Shown here piece by piece: positions 9,501 through 17,674 of a stretch of 64,000 nt of DNA. Origin of the DNA: Paludibacteraceae bacterium. GTDB taxonomy: Bacteria > Bacteroidota > Bacteroidia > Bacteroidales > Paludibacteraceae. Below the pieces are notes generated by a model. It made no database searches and had not been told where the DNA came from. It saw only the letters and a list, made by a program, of their open reading frames with translations. Every line of letters begins with the position of its first letter. Position 1 is the stretch's first letter. The position numbers were made by a program, and so were the translations under genes. The DNA is taken from positions 1-64,000 of the forward strand of contig JAFTCC010000064.1 in the NCBI GenBank assembly GCA_017454915.1, in the 5' to 3' direction.

Positions 9501-12500
9501 TATGTGCTGAAGACTAAAGACGGATACTACAACTATCAAGCAAGCAATAGTAATGGCCTAGCATCGACGAATGCAAAGGCTACTGCGGCTAATCATCCAA
9601 TTTCGGTTACATTTAACTCGTCATCAGATATAGATCTTGCCCTGACATACGGCACTGTGTTCCATTATAATACTCAAGGTTATTTCCGCTTCTACAAAGA
9701 TGGTGGTCAAGCAAATGTTTACCTCTACAAAAAGAACAGCGGTACTTCCACCACCTACTGGCAAACGGCTCCTGTCTGCGAGCTTATTGACGTTACCGGC
9801 GTGACGCTCAACAAGAACACGCTGACCGTTGAGTGCGGCGATGAGGACGACACTCTCGAAGCCACCGTGGCCCCAGCCACCGCCACCGACAAGACCGTAA
9901 CATGGTCATCAAGCGACACCTCTGTCGCCACCGTTGACAGCGAGGGTAAGGTTACCGCCGTAAGCCCCGGCACGGCGACTATAACCGCCACCGCCACCAA
10001 CGGCACCGCGGCGACAACGGACGACTTCTCGGCTACCTGCACCGTCACCGTGCCGTCATACACCATCACCCTGCACCTCGGCGCGGGCACCATGACGGGC
10101 ATGACGACAGTTAACAACGTGCACTTCAAGACGCTCACCGGCTCGCCCTGCGCGGAGGTGGACCTCGGCACGGCCACGCCGTCAGCGGCATGCTCGGCGC
10201 TCGGATGGTCGTTCGCCGGATGGGCCACGGACAGCATCGCTGCAGGAACGACGAGCAGCGTGACGACAGTGTCTTCCGTCACTCCCACGGCCAACACCAA
10301 CCTCTACGCTGTTTACACCAGCGTGGTTGACGACGGCGGCGGCACCGCGGAATACACCAAGGTAACATCAACCGACGACATCACCAGCGGACAGTACCTG
10401 ATAGCCTCTGGCACGACGGTTCTGGATGGCAGTCAGACAGACCTCGGAGCGGCAAACATGTCAATTACGGTAACCATAACCAACGATAAAATTACGGCAA
10501 CGTCTGCCACCGAGGCTGCCGAGTTCACCATCAACGCTACTGCCAAAACGATAAAGTCCGCCAGCGGTAAATATATCAACCGCACCAGCGGAACATCAGG
10601 CGGCGCTATGAACATTCTTGATTCGGAGAGTGCCCATGAGTCGCTGACCATCAGCAGTGGCAACTTTGTTGCTGAAGCTGCAAACGGTCATGAACTGAGG
10701 TATAACTCCTCGGCTTACATGTTCCGCTACTACGCATCCGGCCAGACCGCCATCCAACTCTATAAGAAAGGCGGCGGCGGAACCACATATTACGAGTCCG
10801 ATCCGAACTGCTCGGGCGAGGCCAGCGTGACCTACGACGCCAACGGTGCAACCAGCGGCACGGCTCCCGTGGACAGCAACAACCCCTACAGCGTGGGTGA
10901 CGAGGTAACGGTATTGGGCAAGGGCGACCTTGTCAAGACCGGCTACGCCTTCGGAGGCTGGCGCATGCACAACGCCACCACCGGTGCCCTCAAGCAGCCC
11001 GGAGCGACATTCAACATAGCCACCAACACCACCCTCTACGCGCAGTGGGTTGAACAGTACACCGTCACCCTCATAGACAACGGCCTGACCACCACCGCCG
11101 AGGTCAACAGCGGCTCGACCTACACCCTGCCGGCAGCCGGAACCTCGGTCTGCGACGGAGCAGTGTTCAAAGGATGGCACTTGGGCGAATACACCGACCA
11201 CCTCACCGGTGCGTCAGCCAACCCGGGCGTAGTGGCAAGCAACGAGGTTACCGTAACCGCTAATGTGACCTACGTGGCTGTATATCAATACGCCGAGGGC
11301 GGCACGGGTACAGCGGGCACATACACCCTTGACTATACCACCGACATATCCGGCTCTTACACCATTGATTACGGCAGTGAGGTTACCGTTGATGCCTCTG
11401 ACGGCAGCGAGTGGGTCGTTAAGGCTTACCCCAACGCCGGCATGCAGGTCAACAGTTCAAAGGATGCCAGCATCAAACTGCCGGACTGCCCCAGCGACAT
11501 AAGCAAAGTGGTGATAACGTGCGGCACATACAAAAACAAAATAACCTTCGGCGATTCCGACCAAGACGACGACGTGGTGACTGCCTCGTCGGCATCAGCC
11601 ACGCAGACGCTCAACATACCGGCGGGCCACACCACCGGTTATCTCTACTCCACCAGCGGAGCCTCGGTTCTCGCAACTATTGTAGTAACCTACGGCGGCG
11701 GCACCACCATATATACCTCGAAGCCCATCTGCTGCACCAAGCCCGACCCGAAGCTCTCGATAGCGGCCGACGTAACAACTTTCATATCGTCGAAGACCGA
11801 CCCGCAGGTCATCAACCTCACGGTTGCAGGCGGCAACGGACAGGACACCATCTGGACCGTAGTTGACAAAAACGGCACCAACAGGAAGTCGTGGCTGACC
11901 GAGGTTGAGGGCGGAGCAACGCTCACCATACCCAAAAACCAGACCACCAACACCATAACGGTGAAAATCACCCAAGACGACAAGGAATTGGACGAATCGA
12001 CCGTCTGCGGCGGTGCCGACTCGGTGAAAATCATCGTAAGGGCAAGATATAACATCACGTTCAAGTTCAAGAATAGCAAAGGCAATTGGGAAACCTACAG
12101 CACGCTGACCGACCTGCTCGACGGCGAGGAATACACCCTGCCCGACATCAGCGAGAACTTCGACTGCGAAAGCGGCCACGCCTTTGCAGGCTGGGCATCG
12201 GCGCAGGATGCCACGGCAGTGGAGAAGGCGCCGCTCAGCACCGATATCGTTACCGCCGGCAAGACATGGTATGCCGTGTTCAGCCACCCGGCATCAACCA
12301 CCACCGTAACGCGCGACAAATATGTGCTCGTGACGGCGGCAAGCCAGCTGGTAAACAACAATATTTATGTGCTTGCCGTGGCGTCGAAGGGCAAAGGCTT
12401 AGCCGAAATGACAACCTCGTCTGACATAGGCCCGCTCGGCAATGTCAACATGGCCGCCGACGGCTCATACCTCACCTTTGAGGACAGCGAGAGCATCATG

Positions 12501-15500
12501 CCGCTGACGCTCAAGAGCAGCTCAGGCTCATGGAAGTTCAACTGCGCCACATTGGGCTCGACATACTATCTGCAGTCTGGAAGCAAGAAATTGTATATTG
12601 CCACAACCGCCGCCGAAGGCACCGCATGGACGATAGCCGTGGATTCTGAAACAGGCGACGCCACCATATCCGCTGATGACATGTCAGGCTACGACCTTGT
12701 GTATAATCCGTCAAGCCCGCGCTTCGCCTGCTACTCCAGCAGCCAGACCGAGCCGCAGCTCTACCGCAAAAACGGCACCGTGAGCGTCACGGTATCGTCA
12801 GGCACGGTTTCCTACAGCACCGACCTTGGCGACTGCGGCACCGACCCCGTAATACGCATTAACGAGGGACAATGGATAACATCGTCCAGTGGCCAGACCG
12901 TAAGGTCAGACACTATAGTAGGCTCACTGAAGAACTTCACGAAGGCGTCAGAACTGTCTGTGGTCAGCAGCAACGAGCACTTCACCGCCACGGTGCAAAA
13001 GAAAGGCACCGGCAACAACCCGGCGATAGCGCTTGTCGTGGAATACACTCCAGTGGCCGCCAACATCACCGAGTCGGCGGACATAACCATCACCGCCACT
13101 AACGCCACCGATGGCGAAGTTACAAAGACCATCCGCGTCCTCGGCCGCTCGCTGCCTGACGAGTTCGTGATTATCAGCCTCAAAAACGGTAAGTGGTACG
13201 CCGTGCCGGCCAACATGAGCAGCGAGGGCGTTCACGACGGCATCGTGGTAGTGCCTAATGCCGAACTCACACTCGTGCCTGTGGCACCGTCCATCACCAT
13301 CTACTCGCACAGCGCTGTCGATGCGTCACGCTATACCGGCAGCGGCAACCTCTCGCGCCTCGCCGGCAACGGCAACAAGTGCCTCTGGGCCACCACGGAA
13401 ACAGGACAGAGCGGAATACGCAACCTCTCGACGCTCGCCGCTTCGGCTGACGCACACTATGAGTGGAAACTCGCCACAACTGACGGCACGGACTATAAGA
13501 TTACCCTGCCGGCAAACGCTGAAACGGTATCAGGGCGGCAACTGGCCAACAACAACCTCAACCAGTACGGCTACCTCAAGTCGGAGTGCACATTCCTCAT
13601 CCTGCCGGTAGGCTGCTCGTCGAAGCCCACCAACGTCGATGTCAGCGCAAAGCGTGTTGACGCCACTTTCTCGTGGAACAGCAACGCCAGCGAAATGGTC
13701 ATCAACATCTACGAGAAGTCAGCGCCCACCGTGCTCGTCAAGACAGCGACTGTAACAGAGTCGCCCGCAACGGTAACAGGCCTGAGCGAACTCACCGAAT
13801 ATGTGTTCACCCTCGTGCCTGACGGCTCCGCCGACTGCTCCGTGAGCGGTGAGTTCACCACCACGGGTCCGACTATCGACATCGTGGAATGGATGGAGGA
13901 AGCCATCATCATACAGGTTGACAAAGATGAAGCCCTGCACCCGAAGGTTCTCTTCGCCGGTGAGGAGGAGCACGGCGTTGACCACATAGCCAGCGAGCTG
14001 TTCTTCAGCAAATACTTCGAGGGCGAAGGCTCAATGAAACTGCTTGCCGTCTATAACGGCACGCCCAACGACATCAGCCTCGAGGGCTACGAAATCCGCG
14101 AGCGAGGCTGCAACAGCAGCAATGCCGTCAAATCGGATTCCGACAATCCGCGCTACGACCTGAGCGTGCTCGGCTCAATCAAGGCCGGGCAGGAAATCAT
14201 ACTATTCTCGCGCCCGCTGGCATCAGAAACAGGCGTGTATGCCTGCTCCGGAACATTCCTTGACGGAGTGGCGGCGAAGAGCGGAGCCGGCGAGAACCCC
14301 CGCTGGATACAGTGCGAAACAGGCAACGAATGGGGCTTCCCCAAGATGCAGTTCAGCGGCAACGACGCCATGCTGCTCATGAAGGACGGCGCAATTCTTG
14401 ACGTGTTCGGCGCGCTGACAGACGCGGCTGGCGAACCCGTGTCGCCGCCTGAAGAAAAGAACTGCCGAAGCGAGTATTCATGGCTTGGCACCGTCAAGAA
14501 CATGGACTACGGCAAGACCGGAGCCGACTTCTCGGATTACACAGGCACCACCGATGACGAATTTGAGGCATTCTGCGCTGCCAACTCAATCGACGTGTCG
14601 AACGAATACCTCGATATGTACACCGCGCGCTGCGTGCTCTACCGCAACAACGACGTCACCAGCGGTGAAGACGCATATTCATCCAACCTCAACGACTTCA
14701 CGTCACTTGAAACTGAATGGTACGGACGCTCGCTCTGCCTCAACGGACCTGTAACGGGCGGACCGACTTGCCACTCCTACATCGAACTCGGCGAATTCGA
14801 CTTCGACCGCTACTACCGCACTTATAGCGAACCGACAATGGTTGAGTTGGAAAAAAGCGTATGGAACTCCGAAGAACACCTCTACAAGATTGACGTGCCA
14901 GGCCTCGTGAAGTACTCGTGCCTTGACATGCGCCTGCAACTCACACCGCCTGACGACACCGAGACAGTGCTGACCGAGACGCACAACCAAGTGCCTATCA
15001 TAGTTCCAGATAACAGACTGACCACCGACACATTGTTCACACAAGTTGTTAGGAGCCCGGAAATCATAGGTGAAGGTACTCAGTATTCAGCCAGCGTTGA
15101 ACGCTGCAAAACATGTAATGTTGTGGTACTGAGCGATGCGTCACTGACCAAGGCGGCTGACAACGCGGCAACCGATGTTGACGAGGTTTACAACCTTAAG
15201 GTATATCCGCGCGGCAGACTGGTTATTCCGTCAGGAACTAACTACCATGTTAACAGTCTTGCGTTCCGCGTACAGGAAGACACGATATCAACCGCAGACA
15301 TCAAGGGTAACCTGAAAATCAAAGGTACCAACCACGCACTTGCTGAACCTTTGACCAAGAAGTCTGTATATCTTGACATACGTATCAACCCGACCAACTG
15401 GCACTACATCACACTGCCATTCGACTGCAACGTTGACGATATAACATACGTTGACGGAACATCACTCAAACTGGGAACCGACTACCTGCTCAAGTGGTAC

Positions 15501-16787
15501 GACGGTGCATACCGCGCAGAGAACAAGACTGGCGGCTGGACAATGGTTGAGGCAGGCTCAACACTTCAGAAAGGTAAAGGCTACATCGTGGCATTCCCGG
15601 GCAGCGGCAAGGTTAAACACGAACTGCGCTTCCCGATGAGTTCACTTGCCGTTGACGACGAAAAAGAAGCCAAGACAGTCGGCGAACTCTACGCTTACGG
15701 AGCTAACAAGAGTGAAGAAGAACTCAAATGGAACCACCGCGGATGGAACATGATAGGCAACCCCTACATGAACTACTACAGCGGCTCAAGCGTAACCACC
15801 CCACTTCTACAAGGCACACTCGAAAAAGAAATGAGCGATAAAGGAAACTGGACAGGACACTGGGTACTCAACACCGAAAGCGGCAAGAACCTGCGCTACG
15901 TAGTGGCACCGTATAACCACGGATGGGGAGCTTATACCCAACGCACCATAGGCAACAACCTCGAGCCCTTCACCTGCTACTTCGTTCAAATAGCCGGCGA
16001 CGACCCAGCAACAGCTCTTGGCATCAACTTCACCACTGCCAACTTGCATAACTACTCAGCAGCACCGGCTTACCTCCGCGCTCCAGAAGTAGGAAGCGAG
16101 CAAATCGTATGGTTCGGCGTCAAACTCACCAACGACAAGAATGAGAGCGATGAAACCACACTCCTCATCTCCAACAACTTCACCAACGGCTACGACGCTA
16201 TGGACGACCTTATAAAGATGCGTGGTGACTACTACAAGTACTACACGAACCCCGTCATAGCCAGCCGCAACGACGAAGGCGAAATGGCGTTCAACGCTCT
16301 GCCTGACAATAGCGCGGCAGCAGGAGTACCGCTCAACTACTTCGCCGGCAAACAAGGTGAATACGTGATCGCCATTAACAACGAATACCCGACAGACGGA
16401 GTAGAAGAAGCCTACCTGCACGACATCAACGAAGGCGTATGGCACAACCTGTTGCTCGGTGAATACCGCTTCGTATCTGCAAAAGGCGACAACAAGACAC
16501 GATTCGAACTCGTCGTTAATGTCAACCGCAAGCCACAGAGCACTACAGCAATAGAAGACATCGACTACGTCAACGGCGTGCGCCTGATAACCGACGGACA
16601 ACGCATCTACATCAACGGCATCGCCGAAGGAGCGTCAGTTCACGTCTTCTACGCCGACGGTAAACTCCTGAGCCGCAACAACAACGTCAAGGGCGGACAA
16701 CTCGCCATCGACGCTCCGGCTACCGGCGTTTACACCGTAAGGGTAAGCGGCACGCAGAACGCAATGCTCAAATGCGTCATTAAATAA
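6510..16787 (+). CDS. Giant modular T9SS-secreted surface protein (Ig-like BIG2, InlB-type and other repeats)
   Basis: A 3425-residue extracellular protein of unknown binding target. Its N-terminus has a long 50-residue pre-region, then a hydrophobic core and likely cleavage near AWS-QTT (residue 70). Modules in order: beta-sandwich (about 73-225); two BIG2 Ig-like domains (about 224-311, 314-400; TVTWSSSNTSVATVS); a chitobiase C-terminal-like repeat (about 404-475; ATIRYTTNGTNPT); InlB-like modules (about 487-573, 829-911, 1184-1270, 1440-1595; FAGWSTDS...LYAVY); a second beta-sandwich (about 585-700); an FN3-like module (about 710-830); two related DYLIAYSS/QYLIASG modules; a third BIG2 (about 1092-1180); a lamin-tail-like region near 2495; and a T9SS type A sorting domain at the end (about 3349-3425). 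No catalytic motif was recognised; adhesin or glycan-binding scaffold is inference. Module positions are approximate. A/T-richer stretches coincide with particular modules. Confidence 0.9.
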   Translation: MKANLLSSTLRGWGRALRGLLTPATYRTAGGTHVTTGGTGASFSHTARHTLRALLVLATLALTTTTAWSQTTVFSDDFSNCTATNTGTAITTRTGWSAFTYVYQHFGSARFGTSKKSGSITTSTLGATANGKTVTLTFHAACWNTDGGNLNVTVSGGGTISGNTTISGSTYKTTSTSGAVNWSGATTFTCTISNCTSSTTVTFASSKKRFIIDDVLITVPGGTVDVTGVSLNPTSKTFTCPTGTQTITATVSPSDASNKTVTWSSSNTSVATVSSAGVVTAVSAGTATITATATNGTEATTDDKTATCSVTVQDTKVTSLSLSSSTLSLTCGGSTSTLTATATPSGACNKNVTWSSSNTSVATVSTAGVVTPVAAGTANITATAADGSGKTATCNVTVNSAGTCATPTFSVAAGTYTSVQSVTLACATSGATIRYTTNGTNPTATTGTVYSGAITVSSTQTIKAIAYKSCYNNSSVASAAYTINLPSYTVKWYVGNDSGTAEKSETVVSGNTSTPPTVADGALGGTCSAKVFMGWTETWIGSTGTNTVPSDLSLWTTPPTITSDRTFYAVFATETTTPGSEEEVSNELTFSGTNGEVYTSYTVTTGVTISATKGGTNDPKFYTSDNTWRFYNGGTCTVTSTVGNITKIEFTASAIYLGNPDSGTYSNKVWTGDASSVTFSNTGTTKLTKVKVTYKTGTPSTTTYSDYITSCAAPTCTAAPTVATGSYSGLSATGVTLTNTGGITSLGTGTCSITSYGWVYGTSADPAIGGTGVTQIEKGMSYTTVNTSFGNSTAITGLVPGTTYHVRTYATNGAGTGYGDDYTFTTTAYTVTLNAGSGTVTGSPLSTVNGTVTLLPATPTSACSGSPFNWTFAGWSTDSIAANTTTEPSLIASGSYTPTGNTILYAVYTRTVTTTGGSGNYELVESDLGTAWAGDYLIAYSSTIFADGRVNGTGTGALGAQNTYVNPGSNLSGKTVAATWGDTYNVTLEEITSGSNTYVLKTKDGYYNYQASNSNGLASTNAKATAANHPISVTFNSSSDIDLALTYGTVFHYNTQGYFRFYKDGGQANVYLYKKNSGTSTTYWQTAPVCELIDVTGVTLNKNTLTVECGDEDDTLEATVAPATATDKTVTWSSSDTSVATVDSEGKVTAVSPGTATITATATNGTAATTDDFSATCTVTVPSYTITLHLGAGTMTGMTTVNNVHFKTLTGSPCAEVDLGTATPSAACSALGWSFAGWATDSIAAGTTSSVTTVSSVTPTANTNLYAVYTSVVDDGGGTAEYTKVTSTDDITSGQYLIASGTTVLDGSQTDLGAANMSITVTITNDKITATSATEAAEFTINATAKTIKSASGKYINRTSGTSGGAMNILDSESAHESLTISSGNFVAEAANGHELRYNSSAYMFRYYASGQTAIQLYKKGGGGTTYYESDPNCSGEASVTYDANGATSGTAPVDSNNPYSVGDEVTVLGKGDLVKTGYAFGGWRMHNATTGALKQPGATFNIATNTTLYAQWVEQYTVTLIDNGLTTTAEVNSGSTYTLPAAGTSVCDGAVFKGWHLGEYTDHLTGASANPGVVASNEVTVTANVTYVAVYQYAEGGTGTAGTYTLDYTTDISGSYTIDYGSEVTVDASDGSEWVVKAYPNAGMQVNSSKDASIKLPDCPSDISKVVITCGTYKNKITFGDSDQDDDVVTASSASATQTLNIPAGHTTGYLYSTSGASVLATIVVTYGGGTTIYTSKPICCTKPDPKLSIAADVTTFISSKTDPQVINLTVAGGNGQDTIWTVVDKNGTNRKSWLTEVEGGATLTIPKNQTTNTITVKITQDDKELDESTVCGGADSVKIIVRARYNITFKFKNSKGNWETYSTLTDLLDGEEYTLPDISENFDCESGHAFAGWASAQDATAVEKAPLSTDIVTAGKTWYAVFSHPASTTTVTRDKYVLVTAASQLVNNNIYVLAVASKGKGLAEMTTSSDIGPLGNVNMAADGSYLTFEDSESIMPLTLKSSSGSWKFNCATLGSTYYLQSGSKKLYIATTAAEGTAWTIAVDSETGDATISADDMSGYDLVYNPSSPRFACYSSSQTEPQLYRKNGTVSVTVSSGTVSYSTDLGDCGTDPVIRINEGQWITSSSGQTVRSDTIVGSLKNFTKASELSVVSSNEHFTATVQKKGTGNNPAIALVVEYTPVAANITESADITITATNATDGEVTKTIRVLGRSLPDEFVIISLKNGKWYAVPANMSSEGVHDGIVVVPNAELTLVPVAPSITIYSHSAVDASRYTGSGNLSRLAGNGNKCLWATTETGQSGIRNLSTLAASADAHYEWKLATTDGTDYKITLPANAETVSGRQLANNNLNQYGYLKSECTFLILPVGCSSKPTNVDVSAKRVDATFSWNSNASEMVINIYEKSAPTVLVKTATVTESPATVTGLSELTEYVFTLVPDGSADCSVSGEFTTTGPTIDIVEWMEEAIIIQVDKDEALHPKVLFAGEEEHGVDHIASELFFSKYFEGEGSMKLLAVYNGTPNDISLEGYEIRERGCNSSNAVKSDSDNPRYDLSVLGSIKAGQEIILFSRPLASETGVYACSGTFLDGVAAKSGAGENPRWIQCETGNEWGFPKMQFSGNDAMLLMKDGAILDVFGALTDAAGEPVSPPEEKNCRSEYSWLGTVKNMDYGKTGADFSDYTGTTDDEFEAFCAANSIDVSNEYLDMYTARCVLYRNNDVTSGEDAYSSNLNDFTSLETEWYGRSLCLNGPVTGGPTCHSYIELGEFDFDRYYRTYSEPTMVELEKSVWNSEEHLYKIDVPGLVKYSCLDMRLQLTPPDDTETVLTETHNQVPIIVPDNRLTTDTLFTQVVRSPEIIGEGTQYSASVERCKTCNVVVLSDASLTKAADNAATDVDEVYNLKVYPRGRLVIPSGTNYHVNSLAFRVQEDTISTADIKGNLKIKGTNHALAEPLTKKSVYLDIRINPTNWHYITLPFDCNVDDITYVDGTSLKLGTDYLLKWYDGAYRAENKTGGWTMVEAGSTLQKGKGYIVAFPGSGKVKHELRFPMSSLAVDDEKEAKTVGELYAYGANKSEEELKWNHRGWNMIGNPYMNYYSGSSVTTPLLQGTLEKEMSDKGNWTGHWVLNTESGKNLRYVVAPYNHGWGAYTQRTIGNNLEPFTCYFVQIAGDDPATALGINFTTANLHNYSAAPAYLRAPEVGSEQIVWFGVKLTNDKNESDETTLLISNNFTNGYDAMDDLIKMRGDYYKYYTNPVIASRNDEGEMAFNALPDNSAAAGVPLNYFAGKQGEYVIAINNEYPTDGVEEAYLHDINEGVWHNLLLGEYRFVSAKGDNKTRFELVVNVNRKPQSTTAIEDIDYVNGVRLITDGQRIYINGIAEGASVHVFYADGKLLSRNNNVKGGQLAIDAPATGVYTVRVSGTQNAMLKCVIK

Positions 16788-16825
16788 AAAATCTAACCAT
16801 CTAACTTTATAGTCCTAGGATATCT

Positions 16826-16871
16826 GGTAATTTTAGTAATCCCGGAAAACAACGGGAATACTAAAATTACC
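16826..16871. other. Large stem-loop after the giant gene
   Basis: Arms of 19 nt (16826-16844 and 16853-16871; GGTAATTTTAGTAATCCCG with its near-complement) pair with a single mismatch around an 8-base loop. It lies 38 bp after the stop codon of the giant gene. No U-tract follows, so it looks more like an mRNA-stabilising 3' structure than a classical terminator. CTAG words flank it (about 16815-16912). Confidence 0.65.
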
Positions 16872-16912
16872 GGAAAAACTAGAAAACAAAATACTAGCAA
16901 TGCTAGGGTATC
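16870..16912. repeat. CTAG-containing repeat, short copy
   Basis: Words AAAAACTAGAAAAC, ATACTAGC and ATGCTAGG follow each other just before the next gene, resembling the arrays at 4948, 17627 and 19948. CCTAGGATATC upstream (16815) and GCTAGGGTATC downstream (16902) form a near direct repeat flanking the stem-loop. Confidence 0.5.
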
Positions 16913-16929
16913 TTATTAAGAGGTAAATC

Positions 16930-17541
16930 ATGAATAAACGGTTGTTAATTGCCGTAATGGCAACCCTACTCATGTCGCCAGTAATAATGATGGCGTCAGT
17001 CAAAAACTCAAACATGGCATCCGCCCCCACCGCGGTGTCAGTAACCCCACAGAGCGTTACCGTCAGCGCCCCGAACGCGGCGGTACAACCTGTTGGCGGG
17101 AACAATGTATTCACCAACCACACCCGCCGCAATGGCGGGGCTATGCCCGTCATCTCAGCAGGACAACAGAGCATAGGGGTCGGTAATGTTTATTCCAGCG
17201 GACAATTGGGCAAAATGTCCGAACCCTTTGTACCACAAGGCGGGGGAATGCCACAACTGGGAGGTTTCAGCAGCTCATCAGCACATAGTCAAAACAACTA
17301 TGCCACTGCCGCGTCTAACAGCAGAGTGCCGATGCTGATGCCTAACGCATCTTTCTCAAGCAGCAAAAGCCGCTATACGTCCAACGTAACAACGCAGCAG
17401 GACTACCCTGAAGCCACCGAAATTTCAAGGCATCAGGTAAACTCTGACCCGACGATACCTTTCCCCGACCCCATCACAGGCGAATGGATACTGCTCTTGC
17501 TTGCAGCGGCTACAACAGCCATCAGAAGAAAAAAGAAATAA
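16930..17541 (+). CDS. Exported Ser/Asn/Gly-rich protein with C-terminal PID-CTERM-like tail
   Basis: A 203-residue protein of unknown function. It has an N-terminal signal peptide (about residues 1-22), a low-complexity middle rich in Ser, Asn, Gly, Val and Ala with no recognisable fold, and a striking C-terminus: FPDPITGEW, then a hydrophobic run ILLLLAAATTA, then IRRKKK. This tripartite motif-membrane-basic layout is that of protein-sorting tails (LPXTG, PEP-CTERM and the Bacteroidota PID-CTERM class). It therefore probably remains attached to, or is processed at, a membrane. The gene follows the giant T9SS protein after a stem-loop, on the same strand, and ends at a strong terminator, so the two may be co-transcribed. 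A functional partnership is inference. Confidence 0.75.
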   Translation: MNKRLLIAVMATLLMSPVIMMASVKNSNMASAPTAVSVTPQSVTVSAPNAAVQPVGGNNVFTNHTRRNGGAMPVISAGQQSIGVGNVYSSGQLGKMSEPFVPQGGGMPQLGGFSSSSAHSQNNYATAASNSRVPMLMPNASFSSSKSRYTSNVTTQQDYPEATEISRHQVNSDPTIPFPDPITGEWILLLLAAATTAIRRKKK

Positions 17542-17561
17542 AGCAAAAATAAATATTTACT

Positions 17562-17606
17562 AAAAACACCAACAGCACGCCACGGCAGCGTGCTGTTGGT
17601 GTTTTT
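17562..17606 (+). terminator. Strong intrinsic terminator
   Basis: A perfect 19-bp stem (AAAAACACCAACAGCACGC at 17562-17580 with its complement at 17588-17606) around a 7-base loop ends in TTTTT-ATTTT. It lies 20 bp after the stop codon of the preceding gene and, being symmetric with A5/T5 arms, may also stop leftward transcription of the TPR gene. Confidence 0.9.
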
Positions 17607-17626
17607 ATTTTAAGTTTTTATAGGCT

Positions 17627-17665
17627 TACTAGTCTTACTAGGCATTCTAGTAATTCTAGTTCTAA
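17627..17665. repeat. CTAG-rich repeat, short copy
   Basis: Four CTAG-containing words (TTACTAGTC, TTACTAGGC, TTCTAGTAA, TTCTAGTTC) occur in succession between the terminator and the stop codon of the TPR gene. It belongs to the same intergenic family as the array at 4948-5083. Confidence 0.6.
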
Positions 17666-17674
17666 ACTTCTCCC

